From the IMG/VR virus record IMGVR_UViG_3300042517_000316, positions 1-44,860 of that record: a DNA stretch of 44,860 nucleotides. One strand, written 5' to 3'. Of this stretch, positions 1 through 6,284 are shown piece by piece. Under the pieces are notes generated by a model. That model was not told where the DNA came from and searched no databases. It worked only from the letters and a program-made list of their open reading frames with translations. This DNA is from a virus. Every line of letters begins with the position of its first letter. Positions within the stretch are counted from its first letter, which is position 1. A program made the position numbers and the translations under genes.

Positions 1-2
1 TT

Positions 3-161
3 AATGATGACATTGTTGAAGTTATTTATTTAGAAAGTGATTCAACAGGAGATAACTATTCAGTAGAAACTCAAAACGAGTTTGGTGAAAAAGAAGTTGT
101 GTTGTATAGTTACACTGATACAATTCCATTTTATGTTTTTATTGAAGATGATGACGATTAA
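3..161 (+). CDS. C-terminal fragment of an acidic hypothetical protein
   Basis: One frame is open from the left edge to a TAA at 159-161 and gives about 52 residues ending in EDDDD. The start lies outside the window. The fragment is acidic and rich in short polar segments. I recognise no family. A GGGCGCCCC element follows 22 bases after the stop, as after other transcription units here. Confidence 0.6.
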   Translation, partial: NDDIVEVIYLESDSTGDNYSVETQNEFGEKEVVLYSYTDTIPFYVFIEDDDD

Positions 162-183
162 TAAATAAATTCCCTGAAAAAAT

Positions 184-192
184 GGGCGCCCC
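184..192. repeat. GGGCGCCCC intergenic element, copy 1
   Basis: This GC-rich palindrome lies in AT-rich DNA and is preceded by CCCTGAAAAAAT. It is followed by CCCCGTTCGGG, which can fold as a short hairpin. Four related copies occur at 1499, 3326, 4625 and 7416, each between the end of one gene set and the promoter of the next. It may be a terminator-like or processing element. Confidence 0.6.
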
Positions 193-216
193 GTTCGGGT
201 GTGTCTGGGGATAACC

Positions 217-225
217 TGTGGATAA
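217..225 (+). promoter_or_regulatory. DnaA box (TGTGGATAA)
   Basis: This is an exact match to the complement of the DnaA-box consensus TTATCCACA. A near match (TGGGGATAA) ends 3 nt upstream. Four more exact boxes in the same orientation lie at 8206-8442. Confidence 0.6.
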
Positions 226-312
226 CTTCAATCTACTCACGAGTAACCTATATATAATTTCTTTAAGAAGGAGCATTTATTTTCCCCGAATTTTTGGCTG
301 GGAAAAATTTTT

Positions 313-328
313 TGTGATTTTAATCACA
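313..328. promoter_or_regulatory. CRP/GlxR-type palindrome
   Basis: TGTGATTTTAATCACA has perfect TGTGA-N6-TCACA symmetry. It sits just upstream of the -35 box of the promoter at 339, a position typical of a CRP-family activator. Actinobacterial GlxR binds TGTGANNTANNTCACA. This site keeps both arms but differs at the first central base (TT instead of TA). A second, fully matching site is at 4636. Confidence 0.55.
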
Positions 329-338
329 CGATCAAGAT

Positions 339-368
339 TTGACATTTTTACCCTAAGTCTGCTAAGAT
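339..368 (+). promoter_or_regulatory. Sigma-70-type promoter for a leaderless gene
   Basis: TTGACA (339-344), an 18-nt spacer and TAAGAT (363-368) are followed after exactly 6 nt by the ATG at 375. Transcription would start at or next to the start codon. The -35 box is part of a TGACATTTTT motif shared with promoters near 1592 and 1859. Confidence 0.75.
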
Positions 369-374
369 TAACTT

Positions 375-524
375 ATGAAGAAAACACCTGAAGAATTACG
401 CAGACTCATGGAACTAAGGCGTTCTAATGCTGCCTCAGCCGTGCCTTCAAAGAAATCCTACAACCGTAGGAAATGTCAGTCCGAAATGATACAATTAAAG
501 AAATACAAAGGAGACCCCCTATGA
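375..524 (+). CDS. Small basic hypothetical protein (49 aa)
   Basis: This 49-residue protein is rich in Lys and Arg (LRRLMELRRSNAAS, KKSYNRRK), so nucleic-acid binding is possible. There is no room for a ribosome binding site between the -10 box and the ATG, so the mRNA should be leaderless. The stop overlaps the next ATG (ATGA), which implies translational coupling. No family is recognised. Confidence 0.6.
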   Translation: MKKTPEELRRLMELRRSNAASAVPSKKSYNRRKCQSEMIQLKKYKGDPL

Positions 525-688
525 ACGACTACGCACTAGATGAGTACTACGCAACAACCTGCCCTTCATGCAAAGAAAATGCCGTTGATGACTATGAAGA
601 TAAGTGCACACATTGCTTGCTTGAAGAAATGTCTGCAACCTATAACGAAGACATCGCACTAGAAATGAGCCTAGGCCTTGACTACTAA
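521..688 (+). CDS. Zinc-ribbon-like micro-protein (55 aa)
   Basis: Start chosen at the ATG at 521, because AAAGGAGA lies just upstream and the ATGA overlaps the previous stop. The open frame runs further left, but that part belongs to the preceding gene. The protein contains CPSC and CTHC separated by 17 residues, which suggests a zinc ribbon, followed by an acidic tail. It overlaps the next gene, which uses a TTG start. Confidence 0.65.
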   Translation: MNDYALDEYYATTCPSCKENAVDDYEDKCTHCLLEEMSATYNEDIALEMSLGLDY

Positions 689-1403
689 ACTAAAAAGATC
701 ATTTGACAGAAAGGTCGCTAATGCCGTCTCACCTAATGGAAAAACCGCAACAATCGCTAACACATTTGGACTACCTGCTGGAAAGGCTTTCTCGTGCCCT
801 GGTGCCACTAGTGTTTGTGAAAGCGTTTGCTATGCAGGAAAACTTGAAAAACTCTTCAAAGGAGTAAAGGCTAACCTACTACATAATTGGGACCTAGTCA
901 AAGACGCAGACCATGATACTATAGAAGAATTGTTAACTGATATGATTAACGATTTTCGTGCAGACTGTGTAAAGAAAGACGCACCCCTACTCTTCCGCAT
1001 TCACTGGGACGGAGATTTCTTTAATGATACTTATACATTCGCATGGAAGCATGTCATCCTTAACAATCCTGATATTCAATTTTGGGTATATACACGTGTT
1101 AAGTCTGCAGCCGTAATGCTTAAAAATATTGATAATCTATCACTATACTATTCAACAGACAGTGAGAATAAGTCTATTGGTATTGGACTTAAAACCGATC
1201 ATGGCATTCGTCTTGCATACCTTGCTAAGAATTTTGCTATTGGCCAGGCTGACATGAAAGAATTAACAAATAGACCTGGTGCTAAGTGTCCTGAAAATAA
1301 TAAACAGATTCCACTTATTTCTAAGCAGGGCTCGGCTTGCGTTTCTTGCTCATTGTGTGTATACTCTAAGAGTGATATCATATTTAGTGCGAGTAAAAAG
1401 TAA
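678..1403 (+). CDS. GP88-like cysteine-rich phage protein
   Basis: This 241-residue protein has an N-terminal segment GLPAGKAFSCPGATSVCESV followed by C-Y-A, and a C-terminal CVSCSLC cluster. This resembles the actinophage 'gene product 88' family (PF17338), whose function is unknown. The Cys spacing could bind a metal or an Fe-S cluster. An in-frame TAG at 672 and the absence of an in-frame ATG near the N-terminus leave TTG at 678 as the only plausible start, inside the end of the previous gene. The family call is from memory of the motif and was not searched. Confidence 0.65.
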   Translation: MTTKLKRSFDRKVANAVSPNGKTATIANTFGLPAGKAFSCPGATSVCESVCYAGKLEKLFKGVKANLLHNWDLVKDADHDTIEELLTDMINDFRADCVKKDAPLLFRIHWDGDFFNDTYTFAWKHVILNNPDIQFWVYTRVKSAAVMLKNIDNLSLYYSTDSENKSIGIGLKTDHGIRLAYLAKNFAIGQADMKELTNRPGAKCPENNKQIPLISKQGSACVSCSLCVYSKSDIIFSASKK

Positions 1404-1475
1404 ATGAGTCCTTGGTTCTATTTACTAATGATGTTAATAGTTCTATTGTCTATTAGTGGTAGTTCTGGTATTTAA
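1404..1475 (+). CDS. Single-span membrane micro-protein (23 aa)
   Basis: The ATG immediately follows the previous TAA. The product is almost entirely hydrophobic (FYLLMMLIVLLSI) and would form one membrane helix. No separate ribosome binding site is visible, so it could be expressed by reinitiation or be spurious. Function unknown. Confidence 0.35.
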   Translation: MSPWFYLLMMLIVLLSISGSSGI

Positions 1476-1482
1476 ATAAATC

Positions 1483-1510
1483 CCCTGCCAAAAATGCAGG
1501 GCGCCCCCTG
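1483..1510. repeat. GGGCGCCCCCTG element, copy 2, with hairpin
   Basis: CCCTGC and GCAGGG form a 6-bp stem around CAAAAAT and run directly into GCGCCCCCTG. This is the best-folding copy of the element and could act as a transcript 3' end, although no T-tract follows. Confidence 0.55.
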
Positions 1511-1564
1511 ACCAGTCATTTGTCAAGTCACGACACGCATAAAAAATGTGATTAAGGACACACT

Positions 1565-1611
1565 AAAAAATGTCACTAAGATTTGTATTTATGACATTTT
1601 TCTGCTAAAAT
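1565..1611 (+). promoter_or_regulatory. Promoter with AAAATGTCA/TGACATTTT inverted repeat
   Basis: TTGTAT (1583-1588), 17 nt and TAAAAT (1606-1611) form a promoter. The 9-base arms AAAATGTCA (1567-1575) and TGACATTTT (1592-1600) flank the -35 box, so a dimeric regulator could bind here. The same half-sites recur at 1841-1866, and one arm at 340. Confidence 0.55.
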
Positions 1612-1655
1612 TATACTATAAGCAATTAACCCCCACAAGGAAAGGCAAGACCCAA

Positions 1656-1826
1656 ATGACACTACACGGATACACATACCAAATTGGTGACTTGTTCACA
1701 ACAAGCAAGACAGGCGTTACAGGTCGTATCGCAGGTTTCGAGCCAATGTCTAATAAGGTTACTAGAGTTTCACTCGTCCTAGCAAATGGCTCACGCCGTC
1801 TGGCTATGGTCAAGACATCTAAGTAA
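1656..1826 (+). CDS. Small SH3/KOW-like protein, paralogue 1 (56 aa)
   Basis: Start at the ATG at 1656 after AAGGAAAGGC. The open frame upstream covers the promoter and is unlikely to be translated. The sequence Y-QIGDLFTTSKTGVTGRIAGFE reads like a small beta-barrel. It closely matches the next gene (YKVGDLYTTQKSKVTGTIVAIE), so the two are a tandem duplication. Function unknown. A role in binding nucleic acid or host polymerase is speculation from the fold-like pattern. Confidence 0.7.
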   Translation: MTLHGYTYQIGDLFTTSKTGVTGRIAGFEPMSNKVTRVSLVLANGSRRLAMVKTSK

Positions 1827-1840
1827 TCTCAAAATGTGAG

Positions 1841-1887
1841 AAATGTCAGATTTCGATTTGACATTTTTACAAGCAAAATGTTATACT
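1841..1887 (+). promoter_or_regulatory. Promoter with AAATGTCA-N10-TGACATTT operator
   Basis: TTGACA (1858-1863), an 18-nt spacer and TATACT (1882-1887) form a strong promoter. Perfect 8-base arms AAATGTCA (1841-1848) and TGACATTT (1859-1866) overlap the -35 box, which is the geometry of a repressor or activator operator. Confidence 0.65.
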
Positions 1888-1929
1888 TAGGTATAACGAA
1901 AACAACCCTCTAACAGAAAAGGAAATACA

Positions 1930-2094
1930 ATGTCAGTAGCAACAGCAACATACAAAGTCGGAGACCTCTACACAACACAGAAGTCAAAGGTAACAGGAAC
2001 AATCGTAGCAATCGAACCACAGGCTAACGGAAATGTTCGTGTTAAGTTAGATGTAAATGGCTCAGCCCGTTACACAACTTGGACGGCTAAGTAA
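1930..2094 (+). CDS. Small SH3/KOW-like protein, paralogue 2 (54 aa)
   Basis: The ATG at 1930 follows GAAAAGGAAATACA, a good ribosome binding site. The product shares the GDL(F/Y)TT.K..VTG.I.(G/A).EP pattern with the gene at 1656 and has its own promoter. The stop is followed by the first of the CCTGAG stem-loops. Function unknown. Confidence 0.7.
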   Translation: MSVATATYKVGDLYTTQKSKVTGTIVAIEPQANGNVRVKLDVNGSARYTTWTAK

Positions 2095-2108
2095 TCTAAT
2101 TACTAATT

Positions 2109-2132
2109 CCTGAGTATGAATAAAAACTGCTC
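2109..2132 (+). repeat. CCTGAG stem-loop repeat, copy 1
   Basis: A 24-nt element with GAGTA and TGCTC arms (one G-T pair) around an A-rich loop. It lies 14 bases after a stop codon. Confidence 0.6.
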
Positions 2133-2168
2133 AACCACCCCCCAACTAACAGAAAAGGAACAGACCCA

Positions 2169-2591
2169 ATGGCACGACAGAAAGCAATCTCAGTTAAAAT
2201 CGCAACACCAAAGGTAATCAAGGCACTAGAGCAAGCACTTGCTAAGTTAGAACTTGACTACACATCACAAGAAGCCAACGAAGCAAAGCACCAAAAGGCT
2301 ATGGAAAAGTATAAGAAGGAAGTTACTGCTTATGCTATTGCCAACATCAAGAAGGCAGAAAACTTCCGTACTAACTTCCGTTCTTGGAACAATCAACTCA
2401 ACATTGACTTCGACCTAACAGTATCAGAAGCAGACTTGCCTAAAGAGCCTGTAAAGGATTTTGAGTCAATGTCTATCTATAACTATCGTGAGCAGAAAGA
2501 GGAAATCTCTAACGCTATTCGCATACTAAAGATGACAGATGAGGAAACAGTTTCCACATCAACTTATCAAGCCGTTGCCCGTTATCTATAA
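2169..2591 (+). CDS. Hypothetical helical protein (140 aa)
   Basis: The ATG follows AGAAAAGGAACAGACCCA. Residues 15-70 are predicted from composition to be helical and lysine-rich, with possible coiled coil (LEQALAKLELDYTSQEANEA). The C-terminal half is more mixed. I do not recognise the family. Copies of the CCTGAG stem-loop lie on both sides, as for the neighbouring genes. Confidence 0.65.
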   Translation: MARQKAISVKIATPKVIKALEQALAKLELDYTSQEANEAKHQKAMEKYKKEVTAYAIANIKKAENFRTNFRSWNNQLNIDFDLTVSEADLPKEPVKDFESMSIYNYREQKEEISNAIRILKMTDEETVSTSTYQAVARYL

Positions 2592-2606
2592 TTAGATAAT
2601 AAACGA

Positions 2607-2630
2607 CCTGAGTATGTCGCTAAACTACTC
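2607..2630 (+). repeat. CCTGAG stem-loop repeat, copy 2
   Basis: Same 24-nt length as copy 1, but the 3' arm is TACTC, which pairs perfectly with GAGTA. The change relative to copy 4 (GAGCA/TGCTC) is compensatory. Confidence 0.65.
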
Positions 2631-2747
2631 AACCACGACCACAGAAATGCGTGGCTAAATAAATAGAGTGGAGATTCGCCAGGCTGATTAGGGCGATCAT
2701 AGAAATACTATAGAGCCAGTTCACACCAACTGCAAGAAGTGTAACTA

Positions 2748-2771
2748 CCTGAGTATGTATCAAAACTGCTC
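2748..2771 (+). repeat. CCTGAG stem-loop repeat, copy 3
   Basis: A 24-nt element with GAGTA/TGCTC arms, just upstream of the promoter at 2785. The 116 bases between copies 2 and 3 hold no gene I can support. Confidence 0.6.
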
Positions 2772-2784
2772 CCCGCAAGGGCCC

Positions 2785-2814
2785 TTGACAATTGTCAGTG
2801 GTACCTAGTACAAT
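2785..2814 (+). promoter_or_regulatory. Promoter with TGACAATTGTCA palindrome
   Basis: TTGACA (2785-2790), an 18-nt spacer and TACAAT (2809-2814). A perfect 12-bp palindrome, TGACAATTGTCA (2786-2797), covers the -35 box and is a natural operator candidate. It shares the TGACA/TGTCA half-sites seen at 1841-1866. Confidence 0.65.
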
Positions 2815-2846
2815 TAATGTAAACCAACAAACAGAAAGAGGCCCCC

Positions 2847-3263
2847 ATGGACCAACCAGTAATCGACAATCACTACATGACACGAGAGTTTTTAGAAACC
2901 ACTCTTGTGCAAAACAAAGAACGCATTCATCAACTTGAAGAGCACATCCAAAAGGTAACCCAACGTTCATATGGCGAGGCTGCAGAGCGTTCACGTATGC
3001 AAAACGAAATGCAAGAGTGGACCTTGGAAGCAATGGAAAACGGAACAATCGATGAGTCTACTGCACAAGAAATTGCAGACATTTGCGGATTCGAATTGTC
3101 AAAAGAATTCGAACTTGAAGTTGAAGTTCAATATTCAATTACAGTCAATGCACGTAATGAAGAAGAGGCACAGAATCTAATTCATGATATTGATTTTGAT
3201 TCAGTCTCATACCCTGACGGCGTAACTTATTTATCATCCAGTGTTGACCGTATAGAAATTTAG
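2847..3263 (+). CDS. Hypothetical acidic coiled-coil protein (138 aa)
   Basis: The ATG follows GAAAGAGGCCCCC. The N-terminal half (about residues 15-65) is helical and heptad-like (KERIHQLEEHIQKVTQRSYG). The C-terminal 60 residues read as beta strands (FELEVEVQYSITVNARNEEE). The whole protein is acidic. Function unknown. It has its own promoter and is followed by CCTGAG copy 4. Confidence 0.7.
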   Translation: MDQPVIDNHYMTREFLETTLVQNKERIHQLEEHIQKVTQRSYGEAAERSRMQNEMQEWTLEAMENGTIDESTAQEIADICGFELSKEFELEVEVQYSITVNARNEEEAQNLIHDIDFDSVSYPDGVTYLSSSVDRIEI

Positions 3264-3281
3264 TAGGGGGCTACTAATAAA

Positions 3282-3305
3282 CCTGAGCATGTTTTAAAAC
3301 TGCTC
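3282..3305 (+). repeat. CCTGAG stem-loop repeat, copy 4
   Basis: A 24-nt element with perfectly paired GAGCA/TGCTC arms, 18 bases after a stop codon. Confidence 0.65.
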
Positions 3306-3325
3306 CTCTCTTCCCTCAAAATTTT

Positions 3326-3338
3326 GGGGCGCCCCCTG
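3326..3338. repeat. GGGGCGCCCCCTG element, copy 3
   Basis: Identical over 13 bases to the copy at 4625 and preceded by CCCTCAAAATTTT. It precedes a promoter by about 75 bases. Confidence 0.6.
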
Positions 3339-3412
3339 TCAAGTCGACACGCCGATGCTTAGGGGTGATCTTTTACGAAATGTCCGATTTGTCCATGATT
3401 AACTATCCCGAT

Positions 3413-3441
3413 TTGCATTTGTCAGTCCGTCCTGTTATACT
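3413..3441 (+). promoter_or_regulatory. Promoter of the DUF932 gene
   Basis: TTGCAT, a 17-nt spacer and TATACT. A 5' leader of about 25 nt with AAAAAGGAGAAAA precedes the ATG at 3472. Confidence 0.65.
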
Positions 3442-3471
3442 TAAATCTCAACAACAAAAAGGAGAAAACTC

Positions 3472-4485
3472 ATGGCACATGACCTAGAAACACAAAACGG
3501 TAAGGCATCTTTTGCATCTTTCCGTGAACCTGCTTGGCATGGATTGGGTACCGTATTCACAGAAGAAAAGACCACAAAAGAAATGTTAGACCTTGCTAAC
3601 CTTTCTAATTGGAATGTTCGTCTTGAGGATTTGGAAACCCCATCACATTTGACAAGTGATAAAAACTATCAGTACGTTTTGCGTACTAACCCTACAGATA
3701 ACACACAGACCGACATTCTTGGTGTCGTTGGTGAGCGTTACCATGTAATGCAGAATGAAGATTTATTCTCATTCGGTGATAACATTCTAGACGGTGGTGG
3801 TCGTTGGGAAACGGCTGGCTCAATCAAGGGTGGACGTGTCGTGTTCGGTGCATTGGCACTAGAGCGTGAAACAATTCTAGACCCTAACGGTGTTGCAGAT
3901 AAGGTAAAGACTTATTTACTTATCAACACATCACATGACGGCTCAATCGCTATTCAAGCATCTATTACACCTGTTCGTGTTGTATGTGCTAACACTCTTA
4001 ACCTTGCACTAAATACTACACGCAAGAAGAATGGTGTCAAGCAATCTTTCAAGATTCGCCACACACAGACAGCATCTGGTAAGGTTGCCGTTGCTCGTGA
4101 AACTCTTGGGCTTGCTCATAAGTACATGGATTCTTTTGACCTCATGGCTAACGCTATGATTCAACAAGAAGTTTCTGCTAAGATGTTTAACGACATCATT
4201 CTTGCTGCATACCCAAAGCCTGAAAAGGATTCTAAGGGTGCTTTCAAGAAGTGGGAAAACAAGGTTGATGTTATCAATGACATCTACACAGGCGAGTTTA
4301 ACGGAATGATTGCTGGTAATGCGTGGGGTGCTTTCAATGCACTTACTGAGCGTTTAGATTGGTATCGTTCTGCACGTGGTGGTTCTAACGAATCAATCCT
4401 TGCATCTGCAAGTGGTTTTGACCCTGCTATCAATGCAGAAAAAAATCGCTTACTAAAAATTGTGCGTGAATTAACTAACGCATAA
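3472..4485 (+). CDS. DUF932 phage/plasmid-like protein
   Basis: This 337-residue protein begins with a REPAWHGLG motif near residue 22, the hallmark of the DUF932 / TIGR03299 'phage/plasmid-like' family. Its length fits that family. Molecular function is not established. The gene is widespread in phages and plasmids as an early, often highly expressed gene. A strong ribosome binding site (AAGGAGAAAA) and its own promoter agree with high expression. The only near neighbour downstream is tRNA-Asp. Confidence 0.85.
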   Translation: MAHDLETQNGKASFASFREPAWHGLGTVFTEEKTTKEMLDLANLSNWNVRLEDLETPSHLTSDKNYQYVLRTNPTDNTQTDILGVVGERYHVMQNEDLFSFGDNILDGGGRWETAGSIKGGRVVFGALALERETILDPNGVADKVKTYLLINTSHDGSIAIQASITPVRVVCANTLNLALNTTRKKNGVKQSFKIRHTQTASGKVAVARETLGLAHKYMDSFDLMANAMIQQEVSAKMFNDIILAAYPKPEKDSKGAFKKWENKVDVINDIYTGEFNGMIAGNAWGAFNALTERLDWYRSARGGSNESILASASGFDPAINAEKNRLLKIVRELTNA

Positions 4486-4508
4486 ATAAAAAAAATAAAT
4501 AAATGCCA

Positions 4509-4536
4509 CCTGAGCAAGTGGATGCAAAAACTGCTC
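4509..4536 (+). repeat. CCTGAG stem-loop repeat, copy 5 (longer loop)
   Basis: GAGCA/TGCTC arms as in copy 4, with four extra bases in the loop. It ends 4 bases before tRNA-Asp. Confidence 0.55.
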
Positions 4537-4540
4537 ACAT

Positions 4541-4614
4541 GGTCCGTTAGAATAGTTGGTTAGTTCGCTACCCTGTCACGGTAGAGGTCACGGGTTCAAG
4601 TCCCGTACGGATCG
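4541..4614 (+). tRNA. tRNA-Asp (GUC)
   Basis: The acceptor arms GGTCCGT and ACGGATC pair (one G-T), the anticodon loop CTGTCAC carries GTC at 4575-4577, and the T-arm contains GGGTTCAAGTCCC. CCA is not encoded. It stands alone between the DUF932 gene and the next promoter. Confidence 0.93.
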
Positions 4615-4624
4615 CAAGAAAAAT

Positions 4625-4637
4625 GGGGCGCCCCCTG
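4625..4637. repeat. GGGGCGCCCCCTG element, copy 4
   Basis: Identical to copy 3 over 13 bases, 10 bases after tRNA-Asp. Its last two bases overlap the GlxR-type palindrome. Confidence 0.6.
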
Positions 4638-4651
4638 TGATCTATATCACA
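4636..4651. promoter_or_regulatory. GlxR/CRP-type palindrome
   Basis: TGTGATCTATATCACA fits the actinobacterial GlxR consensus TGTGANNTANNTCACA at every fixed position. It lies about 65 bases upstream of the -35 box of the next operon, so host cAMP-receptor control is plausible. Confidence 0.6.
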
Positions 4652-4716
4652 TGAGATTTTTGTCAAAACTTAATTACGATAGAGTGATATTTTTCCTGGA
4701 ATTTCTTTACGAAGAG

Positions 4717-4745
4717 TTGATTTTTTTCCCGAAACCTGCTAGAAT
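4717..4745 (+). promoter_or_regulatory. Promoter for the 4752 operon (leaderless)
   Basis: TTGATT, a 17-nt spacer and TAGAAT (4740-4745), then TAATCT and ATG. The 6-nt gap between -10 and start codon implies a leaderless mRNA for the operon running to about 6.8 kb. Confidence 0.7.
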
Positions 4746-4751
4746 TAATCT

Positions 4752-4919
4752 ATGACCCAAACCATGAATACTATAGACGACCTCATAAATGAAATATACG
4801 AAAGCAACTACTCTCACCTAGAGTTTGAAGAAAATATGGGTGGAGATGCCTGTGACTGCCATATCCATACTACACTAAACACTATAGCATTTTATGCTGG
4901 GATAGAGGTAGGACAATAA
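4752..4919 (+). CDS. Hypothetical protein (55 aa)
   Basis: First gene of a coupled operon, with no leader. The product is acidic (DDLINEIYES, LEFEENMG) with a CDCHIH motif in its second half that might bind metal. The stop TAA overlaps the next ATG (TAATG). Family not recognised. Confidence 0.6.
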   Translation: MTQTMNTIDDLINEIYESNYSHLEFEENMGGDACDCHIHTTLNTIAFYAGIEVGQ

Positions 4920-5077
4920 TGCTAGGCTATGAACTACAAGATCTAAATGATATGACCTATGGCATTGACTCTGCCCTCTTGATGATAAACCAGGACGAGA
5001 ACCCTGCTATTGCTAGATACCTATCCAACGCCTCAGACTTTCTTAATGGCCTATGGGCAGAAGGGTACTTTGACTAA
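4919..5077 (+). CDS. Hypothetical acidic protein (52 aa)
   Basis: A TAATG overlap at both ends shows it is translated in a chain with its neighbours. The product is helical and acidic (DLNDMTYGIDSALLMINQDE). No motif points to a function. Confidence 0.55.
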   Translation: MLGYELQDLNDMTYGIDSALLMINQDENPAIARYLSNASDFLNGLWAEGYFD

Positions 5078-5283
5078 TGTGGACTAAGTATAGTTATGTT
5101 TGTACTATATGTGATGCTTTAATTGAGATAACTACTCAGGTGATCCCCGAAGAAAATGCACACTGTACCTGTAGCCGTGGTGCTTGGGTAACTCGTACTG
5201 CCCAGGAGCCAATGGTACAGCCGAATGTGATTAGTTTCACATCAAAGGGAGTTGTCAAAATCAATACGAACCCGTATAATTAA
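5077..5283 (+). CDS. Zinc-ribbon-like protein, CTIC/CTC type (68 aa)
   Basis: CTIC near residue 9 and C-T-C near residue 30 give a short treble-clef or ribbon pattern, with a beta-rich tail. The first 35 residues resemble the 45-residue protein at 13316 (CVEC...CPC with the same ITxVT strand between), so the two are probably paralogues. Start overlaps the previous stop. Function unknown. Confidence 0.6.
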   Translation: MWTKYSYVCTICDALIEITTQVIPEENAHCTCSRGAWVTRTAQEPMVQPNVISFTSKGVVKINTNPYN

Positions 5284-5286
5284 TAT

Positions 5287-5442
5287 ATGGACCTAAACAC
5301 ATTTATTGAGTACATCAAACTACATCTAATCAGTCTTGAACAAGACCTTGAAGAAAACCCTGCTTCTATCCATGTGGTAGACATCGAGGGACAAATCTAT
5401 GCTACTAAACATCTTTTGTCAGTGGCAGAGGGTAGAATATAA
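5287..5442 (+). CDS. Hypothetical protein (51 aa)
   Basis: ATG three bases after the previous stop. One helical, acidic region (LEQDLEENPASIHVVDIEG) and no cysteines. Spacing to both neighbours is 2-3 bases, so it sits inside the operon. No family recognised. Confidence 0.5.
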   Translation: MDLNTFIEYIKLHLISLEQDLEENPASIHVVDIEGQIYATKHLLSVAEGRI

Positions 5443-5444
5443 CT

Positions 5445-5723
5445 ATGATGAACACACAACTAGAACCAAGACTACAGAAACTCGTTGACCTAGGGGAGTC
5501 AGGTACAGACATCCTTCACGGAGAACTTAAGAACTTAATGCTAGAAGCAGAAAATGACTACATTGAGATTGAGAAAGAGGAGCGTGAGGGTGACTACTCA
5601 GACGCAATGCTTTCTATGGAGAGAACACGGGCTGAAGGAAGAATGGACGCTCTAGTAGAAATCTATGCCCTTACATACCAACTAGCGTTTGCTATTAGTG
5701 ATAGGATAAAGGCTCGTGGATAA
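5445..5723 (+). CDS. Hypothetical helical protein (92 aa)
   Basis: Begins with ATGATG two bases after the previous stop. Rich in Glu, Leu and Arg (EAENDYIEIEKEEREGDYSD), which reads as one long helix pair. The end overlaps the next gene by 8 bases. No known domain is visible. Confidence 0.6.
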   Translation: MMNTQLEPRLQKLVDLGESGTDILHGELKNLMLEAENDYIEIEKEEREGDYSDAMLSMERTRAEGRMDALVEIYALTYQLAFAISDRIKARG

Positions 5724-6087
5724 CTTTATTGAAATGACAATGGAAGAGTGGGAAGCCACTTATAAGCCTATCTATAATCATATAGATACTAATGCCTCCT
5801 TTGACGGTATTATGTTTGAGACCTATGGTAGTGAGGTAGAGTTTGTTAAGTCTCAGTCCCCTGCCAATATCTGGATGTTTGGGGATGGGGACGACGGAGG
5901 CCTCTATATCTGGAATGGCTGGGGATTTGTAAATAGATTAGGATACTTTGTCACTGAGGTGCCGTGCCCTGATGGTCTGACCATTCAGATACAGGTGGCT
6001 GAGCCTGACTTGACATGTGATTTCTGTGGTGATATACTTGATGAAGAACTACCCCACGACCCACAATGCGAAGGATTGAACCAATGA
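5716..6087 (+). CDS. Hypothetical protein with C-terminal CxxC (123 aa)
   Basis: The start is GTG at 5716 after AAAGG, overlapping the previous gene. An alternative is the in-frame ATG at 5734. The centre is Gly/Trp-rich (GDGDDGGLYIWNGWGFVNRL), and the C-terminus has CDFC...H.PQC, probably a zinc site. Stop and next start overlap as ATGA. Function unknown. Confidence 0.6.
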   Translation: MDNFIEMTMEEWEATYKPIYNHIDTNASFDGIMFETYGSEVEFVKSQSPANIWMFGDGDDGGLYIWNGWGFVNRLGYFVTEVPCPDGLTIQIQVAEPDLTCDFCGDILDEELPHDPQCEGLNQ

Positions 6088-6284
6088 AAGAAACATACAC
6101 TTGCCCACGGTGCTTAATCCAATACGGAGATAGACACGAAGAAGATAACCTATGGTTTCTTAAAAATGCTGGGTACATAAGCCTTGGCTGCTGCGTAGAA
6201 TGTGAAACACCTGAAGAAGGTGTAATCATTACTAATACTTGGAAAGACTATTGCGACTCAACAGGAATTGGAGTAAAGAAATGA
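6084..6284 (+). CDS. Zinc-ribbon-like protein (66 aa)
   Basis: Start chosen at the ATG at 6084 because of the ATGA overlap and GAAGGATT upstream, rather than the in-frame ATG at 6066. CPRC near residue 7 and CVEC near residue 40 form a zinc-ribbon pattern. One of many such micro-proteins in this arm. Confidence 0.6.
   Translation: MKETYTCPRCLIQYGDRHEEDNLWFLKNAGYISLGCCVECETPEEGVIITNTWKDYCDSTGIGVKK

Noticed and set aside
1548-1655. N-terminal extension of the 1656 gene
   Set aside because: It would translate through the promoter and inverted repeat; the ATG at 1656 has the ribosome binding site.
2655-2745. Possible tRNA in the spacer after 2591
   Set aside because: Some short arms can pair, but no 7-bp acceptor stem, TTCRA T-loop or 5-bp anticodon stem with T33 line up.
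2629-3048. Leftward frame of 139 aa across 2629-3048
   Set aside because: It runs through two stem-loop repeats, a promoter and a real gene; its composition is Leu/Cys/Phe-rich noise and it has no ribosome site.
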